Below the pieces are notes generated by a model that made no database searches, was not told the DNA's origin, and was given only the letters and a program-made list of their open reading frames with translations. 5,192 nucleotides of DNA, taken from NCBI GenBank assembly GCA_902463875.1, contig CABQHR010000134.1:1-5192 (forward strand). Direction: 5' to 3'. The position numbers and the translations under genes are program-made. Shown here piece after piece: positions 1 to 5,192 of the stretch (within the stretch, counting starts at the first letter, position 1; every line of letters starts with the position of its first letter). This stretch comes from an uncultured Collinsella sp. GTDB taxonomy: Bacteria > Actinomycetota > Coriobacteriia > Coriobacteriales > Coriobacteriaceae.

Positions 1-60
1 TGCGAGGCCGTGCTCGATTCGTTGTTCGATCTGACGGCGGCGGTCAAGGCCGTGCGCTAG
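1..60 (+). CDS. C-terminal tail of an unidentified protein (partial)
   Basis: The frame starting at base 1 is open for 19 codons and ends at TAG (58-60), giving a tail that reads CEAVLDSLFDLTAAVKAVR. The other two plus-strand frames hit stops at about 30 and 90. The residues suggest an amphipathic helix, and no family can be named from so little. The stop is followed 34 bp later by an 11-bp inverted repeat, as expected at the end of a transcription unit, which mildly supports the strand and frame. The rest of the gene lies left of the window. Confidence 0.5.
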   Translation, partial: CEAVLDSLFDLTAAVKAVR

Positions 61-94
61 CGTTTGCGCCCGAGCCATTTCAATAGCATTCTAA

Positions 95-130
95 AGATGC
101 GGCCAACCGCTTAGCCGGGTGGCCGCATCT
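95..130 (+). terminator. Inverted repeat after the left-edge gene, possible terminator
   Basis: Perfect 11-bp arms AGATGCGGCCA (95-105) and TGGCCGCATCT (120-130) enclose a 14-base loop. The stem is GC-rich and lies just downstream of the TAG at 58-60. No clear T-run follows (ATATCC comes next), so it would be a weak or factor-assisted terminator. The position favours termination of the plus-strand gene. Confidence 0.45.
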
Positions 131-214
131 ATATCCAAGATTCTGAACGTGCCCGTGGACGTTGTCTGCCGCTAGCGGTGACGACGACGCCCGCGCGGAA
201 GCGTCGATACAGCC

Positions 215-263
215 AGCCCCTCTTATCTCGCCTAGACTACAGTTTTGGCCGATAAGAGGGGCT
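215..263. repeat. 13-bp perfect inverted repeat with 23-base loop
   Basis: Arms AGCCCCTCTTATC (215-227) and GATAAGAGGGGCT (251-263) are exact reverse complements. Three more pairs (230-232 with 247-249) can form inside the loop. On the plus strand the stem is followed by TTTGTGCTTT, a poor T-run. On the minus strand, 65 bp past the ATPase stop, no T-run follows. It could end plus-strand transcription, protect the 3' end of the ATPase transcript, or be a dispersed palindromic element. The long loop is unusual for an intrinsic terminator. Confidence 0.6.
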
Positions 264-328
264 TTGTGCTTTAAGCGACCGAGGCAGCTGCCTTGGCAAG
301 GGGTCGGCGGGGCTTTGGACGTTACGAG

Positions 329-1534
329 TTACTCCAAGAGCCAGTCGATTACGTTGCGCTTGCGAACTCCTTCGTAGTTTGCGTCAGCAAATAGCGTGTC
401 GAGCGTAAGAAGTGTCTTGGCATAGTTGTCTCGGACTTTGTTAAAGGGGGCCAGCTCGCGGTTGAGGGTAGTTTCGTCGAGCGTGGTGGCTGAAACCTGA
501 AAGTAGGCCGTCTCGTCTGAGCCTAGGGCAACAAAATCGATTTCCCCATCATCGATATCGCCCACGTAGACGTCGTATCCGCGGCGTAGGAGCTCGAGAT
601 AGACAACATTTTCGAGGATATGACCGATGTCGCTGCTCTGAGTTTTGACGAGAGCGCCTCTAAGTCCAAGGTCGACGGCGTAGTATTTGCCGTTTGTTGT
701 AAGAAGCTGTCGACCGCGTACGTTGTAGCGCGGCGCTGAATACAGCACGAGACTGTCTGTTAGGCCTTTGAGGTACTTGGCGACGGTTTTCTGGTCGGTT
801 TTGTTGCCGTTGGACGAGAGCGTATCGGAGATTTTTTTAACCGAGATTCGACTTCCGACGTTATGGAGTAGGAACTTGGTGATATCGCGCAGGGTCGAGA
901 CGTCCGAGACCTTCAGGCGTTCGATAACGTCGCGTATGACTATGGTGTCGTAGAGGCTCATAAGGTAATCGCGCGCCTGGGAGCCCTGGATACCCGTTTC
1001 GGCGATAAAGGGAAAGGAGCCCCGGGTGATGTACTCGTCAAACAGCTGGGTAGGAGCCTTTCCGCCATTGGTTTTTGCCGAGCAAAACTCTTTAAAGGAG
1101 AGGGGCAGCATCTTGAGCTCTACGTAGCGACCGGATAGTAAGGTTGCCAGCTCGCTCGAGAGCAGATAGGCGTTGGAACCGGTTATGTAGAGATCGACAT
1201 TGTCTTTGATAAACAGGCTGTCGACGGCTTTTTCGAAGTGCTCGACATGCTGTATCTCGTCCAGAAAAACGTAGTTCATCTTATCGGGGACGAGTCTGGC
1301 GGAAACGTAGTCGTAGAGTGCTCTATACGACGTAAGAGACTCGAACTCCAGATCTTCAAAGTTGAGGGATATAACCTGGGCATCTGTGGTTCCATGGTCG
1401 CGCAAATGACCACGGTAAATCTCGAATAGCTTCGATTTACCGGACCTACGCACGCCTGAAACGACCTTGATAACATGCGAGTCTTTCCACGAAATGAGCC
1501 AGTCGAGGTACTGTTTGCGGTCAATCAAATCCAT
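329..1534 (-). CDS. AAA-family ATPase with DUF4143-type C-terminal domain (orphan)
   Basis: A 401-residue cytoplasmic P-loop ATPase of the AAA_14/DUF4143 type, a widespread family whose physiological role is not settled. Counting from the chosen start, Walker A is GVRRSGKS (27-34), Walker B is YVFLDEIQ (88-95), and the sensor-like ITGSN (117-121) is followed by LSGR (133-136) and then the TRGSFPF motif typical of the family. The C-terminal part has the LENVVYLELLRRGYDV...EIDFVA...FQVS pattern (about 307-348) of a degenerate PD-(D/E)XK-like fold, with Q/S where an active nuclease would usually have K, so nuclease activity is doubtful. The start at 1534 is chosen because GGGAGAGG lies 4 bases upstream. 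The ATG at 1561 would add nine residues and has no Shine-Dalgarno site. There is no partner gene. GC is low: 30/60 at 361-420 and 28/60 at 781-840, against 38/60 at 3481-3540 in glmS, which suggests acquisition. The family call is firm; the function is unknown. Confidence 0.93.
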   Translation of the reverse strand: MDLIDRKQYLDWLISWKDSHVIKVVSGVRRSGKSKLFEIYRGHLRDHGTTDAQVISLNFEDLEFESLTSYRALYDYVSARLVPDKMNYVFLDEIQHVEHFEKAVDSLFIKDNVDLYITGSNAYLLSSELATLLSGRYVELKMLPLSFKEFCSAKTNGGKAPTQLFDEYITRGSFPFIAETGIQGSQARDYLMSLYDTIVIRDVIERLKVSDVSTLRDITKFLLHNVGSRISVKKISDTLSSNGNKTDQKTVAKYLKGLTDSLVLYSAPRYNVRGRQLLTTNGKYYAVDLGLRGALVKTQSSDIGHILENVVYLELLRRGYDVYVGDIDDGEIDFVALGSDETAYFQVSATTLDETTLNRELAPFNKVRDNYAKTLLTLDTLFADANYEGVRKRNVIDWLLE

Positions 1535-1538
1535 AAAG

Positions 1539-1546
1539 CCTCTCCC
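1539..1546 (-). promoter_or_regulatory. Ribosome-binding site that sets the ATPase start
   Basis: On the minus strand GGGAGAGG lies 4 bases before the ATG at 1534-1532. The upstream in-frame ATG at 1561 is preceded by an AT-rich stretch without a purine-rich SD, so the shorter 401-residue form is preferred. Confidence 0.7.
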
Positions 1547-1561
1547 TGGGTCTGAAAACAT

Positions 1562-1654
1562 TGGAGCAAAATCAATATTCTTATGAAATTACAAAAAATG
1601 TGGAACAGAATCCATTTTATCAAAATAATTCATGAAAATATGGACTACATTCCA
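1562..1654. repeat. Three tandem TGGA-N6-TCCA dyads at 39-40 bp spacing (operator-like array)
   Basis: Plus-strand copies are TGGACTACATTCCA (1641-1654), TGGAACAGAATCCA (1601-1614) and a degenerate TGGAGCAAAATCAA (1562-1575). They start exactly 40 and 39 bp apart. The first two are dyads with TGGA/TCCA half-sites, a 6-base centre and A/T-rich flanks. The third keeps one half-site intact, and the 19 bases from 1562 match those from 1601 at 14 positions. The stretch between them is also loosely repeated (AATT then A-rich). The array fills the DNA immediately upstream of the ATPase and overlaps its likely promoter, so it is read as binding sites for a regulator, possibly the ATPase itself or an unlinked protein. 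The pattern is seen; the role is inferred. Confidence 0.6.
1595..1642 (-). promoter_or_regulatory. Probable ATPase promoter region, exact hexamers undecided
   Basis: Two readings on the minus strand are possible. One uses TAAAAT (1619-1614) as -10, with a poor CATATT as -35 after 17 bp. The other uses TTGATA (1623-1618, one mismatch to TTGACA) as -35, with a poor CATTTT (1600-1595) as -10, which would place the 1601-1614 dyad exactly in the spacer. Either way the promoter overlaps the TGGA-N6-TCCA dyads, consistent with repression. Confidence 0.4.
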
Positions 1655-1698
1655 TAAATATCCGTAGCTGTAGCCCTGGCTAATGGGCGTGGGGCCGG

Positions 1699-1741
1699 AA
1701 AAAGCGACGCAGCGGGGCTGATTCCGCTGCGGCGCTTTTTT
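1699..1741 (-). terminator. Intrinsic terminator of the LacI-family gene (bidirectional form)
   Basis: Arms 1699-1715 and 1724-1740 pair as AAAAAGCG-A-CGCAGCGG with CCGCTGCG-G-CGCTTTTT, with one A/G mismatch and an 8-base loop. A-run on the left and T-run on the right let it work on both strands. It starts right after the stop of the minus-strand repressor (1743-1745), so its main job is ending that transcript before the ATPase promoter. Confidence 0.85.
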
Positions 1742-1742
1742 G

Positions 1743-2855
1743 CTACAGGTAGGCGCCCAGGTTGATGGCGGTGGTTTCGGCTTGGCTGCTTGCCTGAGTG
1801 CTGGCACGCTCGAGCAAGAACGGCCGCACGAGTTCTTGGCGGTTGATGTCCTCGATGGCCGTGACCGCGGTGACGGGGCGCGCGGCAGAGCCGATGCGGA
1901 CGCGTTTGGTCTTGGCGGCGGGCTTGTTCTCGATTTGCTCCATCAGCAACTGAACGCCCTTGCGGCCAATCTCGTAGCCTGGGGGTGCCACCGTGGTGAG
2001 TGGGACCGACCCGCTCCAGGCGAGCGGATTGCCGTCGCAGCCGGCCACGCGGACCTGCTCGGGGACGGAGATGCCTTTATCGACCAGCGCCGAGATGACG
2101 CCCGACGCCAGTACGTCGGTGAGGCCGACCACGAAGTCGGGGCGCTCGTCCGCGGGGCGCTCGGCGATTTGGGCACCGATGCTGTAGCCGTCGGCAGCGG
2201 TATTCCATTCGCCGGCGTCGATGACTTCGATCTTGATATCGGGGTGCAGGGCAAGGGCCTTGTGAATGCCAAGCACGCGTAGGGTGAGCTGCATAAATGC
2301 TGCTCTGCCCACGACGGTGATATGGCGCGCGCCACGGGCAACGGCGAGTTCGGCGATGATGCGACCTTGGGCTTCGTTATCGGCAGCCACGTAGTGGCCG
2401 GGCTCGGAACAGTGGATGTCCAGATGGACGATCGGCACGGGCATTTTAGCCATGGCCGGGTGCCAGTCGGGGGATGCCATGGGCTGAACCATGACGCCGG
2501 ACATCTGCGTGCCCATAAAGTAGCGCAGGTAATGGTCTTCGAGAATGTCGTCGTTGTCGGCGTTGGCGATGAGCAAGTCATAGCCGTGCTTGCGCGCCTC
2601 GTTGTGGGCACCGCTGGCAATCTGGAGCGAAAAGCCGTGATCGAGACGGGGGAGGACAAGGCCAAAGGACTTGGTGGTGCCGCCTGCGAGCTGACGGGCA
2701 CTTTGGTTGGGCAGGTAGCCAAGGCGATTGATGGTCTCGTTGATGAGCTTGAGGGTCTCGGGGCGCAGCTTTTCGGGGTGGTTGAGCGCGTTGGAAACCG
2801 TGCCCAGCGAAACCCCGGCCTCGCGCGCGACGTCGCTGATTTTTACCTTTGCCAT
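1743..2855 (-). CDS. LacI/GalR-family transcriptional regulator
   Basis: A 370-residue cytoplasmic DNA-binding repressor with sugar-type effector domain. The N-terminal helix-turn-helix is VKISDVAREAGVSLGTVSNALN (4-25), followed by the hinge-helix region LGYLPNQSARQLAGG (45-59). The periplasmic-binding-protein-like core runs from about 63 to 330, with landmarks GYDLLIANAD (91-100), a GLTDVLASGVISALVDKGISVPEQVRVAGCDG stretch (244-275, the family's D-x-A-x-G-x-x-x-A-L ... P-x-x-V-x-V-x-G-x-D signature) and PLTTVAPPGYEIGRKGVQLL (285-304). Asn22 stands where many members have Arg in TVSR. A tail of about 30 residues (341-370), rich in Ser, Thr and Ala, extends past the core and is longer than usual. 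The start is supported by AAAGGGG on the minus strand (2870-2864) ahead of the ATG. The gene is divergent from glmS and ends at its own terminator. The ligand and targets cannot be read from the sequence; control of itself or of distant sugar genes is as likely as control of glmS. Confidence 0.93.
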   Translation of the reverse strand: MAKVKISDVAREAGVSLGTVSNALNHPEKLRPETLKLINETINRLGYLPNQSARQLAGGTTKSFGLVLPRLDHGFSLQIASGAHNEARKHGYDLLIANADNDDILEDHYLRYFMGTQMSGVMVQPMASPDWHPAMAKMPVPIVHLDIHCSEPGHYVAADNEAQGRIIAELAVARGARHITVVGRAAFMQLTLRVLGIHKALALHPDIKIEVIDAGEWNTAADGYSIGAQIAERPADERPDFVVGLTDVLASGVISALVDKGISVPEQVRVAGCDGNPLAWSGSVPLTTVAPPGYEIGRKGVQLLMEQIENKPAAKTKRVRIGSAARPVTAVTAIEDINRQELVRPFLLERASTQASSQAETTAINLGAYL

Positions 2856-2890
2856 AGCGGCCCCTTTGATGCGTTTCAAGTACAAGCCAG

Positions 2891-2899
2891 ATTGTAGCA
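2891..2899 (-). promoter_or_regulatory. Extended -10 promoter of the LacI-family gene
   Basis: The minus strand reads TGC-TACAAT, an extended -10 with five of six consensus bases, 35 bp before the start codon. The expected leader is about 28 nt. No good -35 sits 16-18 bp upstream (the position falls in CCTTTT within the 2904-2942 hairpin), so the extended TG is probably what makes it work. Confidence 0.6.
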
Positions 2900-2903
2900 T
2901 CCC

Positions 2904-2942
2904 AAACCTACCAAAAAGGGACAGGTTTATTTTGGCAGGTTT
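2904..2942. repeat. Hairpin repeat with CCTGTCCC loop (copy A)
   Basis: Arms 2904-2916 (AAACCTACCAAAA) and 2930-2942 (TTTTGGCAGGTTT) pair over 13 positions with one mismatch at 2910/2936, which is a G-U wobble in minus-strand RNA. The 13-base loop contains GGGACAGG (CCTGTCCC on the minus strand). It overlaps the -35 area of the repressor promoter. It looks like a REP-like palindromic element rather than a terminator, because it lies upstream of the gene. Confidence 0.6.
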
Positions 2943-2971
2943 TATCTGGGGAAACGCCGTTGCCAGCGCGG

Positions 2972-3004
2972 CCACCACAAAGGTGCCTGTCCCCATTGTG
3001 GTGG
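2972..3004. repeat. Hairpin repeat with CCTGTCCC loop (copy B)
   Basis: Perfect 9-bp arms CCACCACAA (2972-2980) and TTGTGGTGG (2996-3004) enclose AGGTGCCTGTCCCCA. The first 19 bases recur at 5091-5109 with one difference, which shows that it is a repeated element. The loop shares CCTGTCCC with copy A although the stems are unrelated. Confidence 0.65.
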
Positions 3005-3033
3005 TTTGGACCGGCTGGACGTGTGTGCATCGG

Positions 3034-3057
3034 GTGGTATCTAAGTTGAGATACCAC
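3034..3057. promoter_or_regulatory. Operator-like perfect dyad upstream of glmS
   Basis: GTGGTATCT-N6-AGATACCAC has perfect 9-bp arms (3034-3042 and 3049-3057). It lies just upstream of the expected glmS -35 position. The TGGTAT/ATACCA half-sites resemble those bound by GntR/HutC-type amino-sugar regulators (NagR, DasR), though the spacing is wider than in those sites. It could instead be a LacI-family site or a hairpin. No T-run follows, so it is not a terminator. Confidence 0.55.
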
Positions 3058-3059
3058 TT

Positions 3060-3071
3060 CTGGTATATCAG
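3060..3071. promoter_or_regulatory. Second operator-like palindrome overlapping the glmS -35 region
   Basis: CTGGTATATCAG is palindromic at 10 of 12 positions and repeats the TGGTAT half-site of the 3034-3057 dyad, 3 bp downstream of it. It overlaps the -35 position implied by TACAAT at 3088-3093, so a bound protein would be expected to block or modulate RNA polymerase there. Confidence 0.45.
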
Positions 3072-3087
3072 CTTGTGCTTGCGTGAG

Positions 3088-3093
3088 TACAAT
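3088..3093 (+). promoter_or_regulatory. Candidate -10 element of glmS
   Basis: TACAAT matches five of six -10 consensus bases. The -35 position at 17-18 bp (3064-3070, TATATCA) is poor, which fits an activated or weak regulated promoter. A start near 3100 would leave a leader of about 68 nt, with the RBS GAAGGGA at 3153-3159, 8 bases before the ATG. Confidence 0.5.
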
Positions 3094-3167
3094 ACTCGAA
3101 CGTTATACGTCTCAGCGCCCCTTGTGCGTGGACGTCTTGCAGTCACGCGAACGAAGGGATTTATCTT

Positions 3168-5015
<1,848 letters not shown>

Positions 5016-5038
5016 TTGGTTCCGCCGTTCTAACGACC

Positions 5039-5079
5039 AAGGCCCGGCTCCGCGTCATCAGACAGAGTCGGGCCTTTTT
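5039..5079 (+). terminator. Intrinsic terminator of glmS
   Basis: Arms AAGGCCCGGCTC (5039-5050) and GAGTCGGGCCTT (5065-5076) pair over 12 positions with one G-U, and the stem runs into TTTTT (5075-5079). It begins 23 bases after the glmS stop. This is a textbook rho-independent terminator. Confidence 0.93.
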
Positions 5080-5090
5080 GTACGGAGAAA

Positions 5091-5109
5091 CCACCGCAAA
5101 GGTGCCTGT
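5091..5109. repeat. Truncated copy of hairpin repeat B, cut by the IS-like end
   Basis: CCACCGCAAAGGTGCCTGT matches 2972-2990 at 18 of 19 positions. The expected continuation (CCCC and the right arm TTGTGGTGG) is missing; from about 5109 the sequence turns into an IS150-like end. The simplest reading is that an insertion sequence entered this repeat, leaving its second half beyond the right edge. Confidence 0.6.
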
Positions 5110-5115
5110 GAACTG

Positions 5116-5148
5116 CCTCCCATTTCTTGGACATCGAGAAATGGGAGG
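5116..5148 (+). promoter_or_regulatory. Hairpin hiding the transposase ribosome-binding site
   Basis: Perfect 12-bp arms CCTCCCATTTCT (5116-5127) and AGAAATGGGAGG (5137-5148) enclose a 9-base loop. The right arm contains the SD GGGAGG (5143-5148), 6 bases before the ATG at 5155. A transcript entering from outside would fold this stem and hide the RBS, a known way for insertion sequences to avoid translation from outside transcription. The role here is inferred. Confidence 0.6.
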
Positions 5149-5154
5149 TTTTCC

Positions 5155-5192
5155 ATGAGTATAGACCTCAGGGTGAAGCACGACCTGGAGTC
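5155..5192 (+). CDS. N-terminus of probable IS3-type OrfA / transposase helix-turn-helix protein (partial)
   Basis: The ATG at 5155 opens a frame reading MSIDLRVKHDLE that runs off the right edge after 12 codons. It has the SD GGGAGG 6 bases upstream. Its position about 46 bp inside an IS150-like end is where IS3-family orfA starts. Too little protein is present to show the helix-turn-helix itself; the identity follows from the IS end. Confidence 0.5.
   Translation, partial: MSIDLRVKHDLE

Larger units (their letters stand above)
2856..3167. other. Divergent intergenic region between the LacI-family gene and glmS
   Basis: This 312-bp gene-free stretch contains, from left to right, the repressor's RBS and extended -10 promoter, two hairpins with CCTGTCCC in the loop, a perfect GTGGTATCT dyad and a related 12-bp imperfect palindrome, the candidate glmS -10 and a short leader with the glmS RBS. 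I see no small ORF with a convincing RBS and no riboswitch or glmS ribozyme fold here. Confidence 0.8.
5109..5192 (+). mobile_element. Left end of an IS3-family (IS150-like) insertion sequence (partial)
   Basis: The sequence from 5109 starts TGAACTGCCTCCCATT and continues CTTGGAC. Compared from memory with the IS150 left end (TGTACTGCACCCATTT, then TGTTGGAC), 18 of the first 24 bases agree. As in IS150, a C/A/T-rich inner arm is followed by its complement and then by a start codon with a good RBS. The rest of the element and its right end lie outside the window. The family assignment rests on the remembered end and layout, not on a search. Confidence 0.6.

Noticed and set aside
169..206. CCGCTAGCGG palindrome (169-178) and a CGACGC/GCGTCG stem (185-206)
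   Set aside because: Short GC-rich dyads are expected by chance at this composition; there is no T-run, gene or repeat partner to give them meaning.
162..377. A 71-codon plus-strand frame starting with TTG at 162
   Set aside because: No Shine-Dalgarno precedes it, it runs through the 215-263 palindrome and overlaps the 3' end of the ATPase gene on the other strand.
1562..1654. The 39-40 bp periodic repeats as a CRISPR array
   Set aside because: The repeats share only about 14-19 bases, the third copy is decayed, the intervening sequence is itself similar instead of unique, and no cas gene is present.
1671..1682. TAGCC-CT-GGCTA palindrome between the dyad array and the terminator
   Set aside because: The 5-bp arms with a 2-base centre are too short for a stable hairpin and could be chance in this GC-richer stretch.
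3094..3167. A glmS ribozyme or riboswitch in the glmS leader
   Set aside because: The expected leader is only about 70 nt and shows none of the ribozyme's nested pseudoknot core. The dyads lie upstream of the likely start and fit protein binding better.
1743..3167. Assigning glmS as the target of the adjacent LacI-family regulator
   Set aside because: Divergent position alone is not evidence. The glmS dyads have a wide 6-base centre and TGGTAT half-sites, unlike the compact central-CG operators typical of LacI-family proteins, so the link was not claimed.

Overview
The window reads as a chromosomal stretch from a high-GC Gram-positive bacterium. The codon use of the glmS gene, the purine-rich Shine-Dalgarno sites and the style of the intergenic hairpins suggest a gut actinobacterium of the Coriobacteriia, with Collinsella as the best guess. 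That assignment is inferred from style and was not searched. There are three complete genes: a minus-strand AAA ATPase with a DUF4143-type C-terminus, a minus-strand LacI-family repressor, and plus-strand glmS. Each edge carries a gene fragment. The right-hand fragment is the start of what looks like an IS3-family (IS150-like) insertion sequence.

Layout: 1-60 is the tail of a plus-strand gene. 61-328 holds no convincing gene but has two clear inverted repeats. 329-1534 (minus) is the orphan ATPase, with visibly lower GC than its neighbours. 1562-1654, upstream of the ATPase, is very AT-rich and carries a 39-40 bp periodic array of TGGA-N6-TCCA dyads that overlaps its probable promoter. 1699-1741 is a two-way terminator. 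1743-2855 (minus) is the LacI-family regulator. 2856-3167 is a 312-bp divergent regulatory region with an extended -10 promoter for the repressor, two hairpins that both show CCTGTCCC in their loops, a perfect GTGGTATCT dyad plus a related half-palindrome, and a TACAAT -10 for glmS. 3168-5015 is glmS, followed by a strong terminator at 5039-5079. 5091-5109 is a partial second copy of one of the intergenic hairpin repeats, cut off where the IS-like end begins.

How it works together: GlmS makes glucosamine-6-phosphate for cell-wall precursors and appears to be a single-gene transcription unit. The dyads in front of it suggest transcriptional control, and there is no room for a glmS ribozyme. 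The LacI-family gene is divergent from glmS, but nothing in the sequence proves it regulates glmS. The ATPase is a probable horizontally acquired orphan with its own operator-like array. No complete multi-gene novel system is visible. The points most worth a second look are the ATPase operator array, the glmS operator-like dyads, the hairpin repeat family, and the IS end that appears to interrupt one member of that family and hides its transposase ribosome-binding site in a stem.
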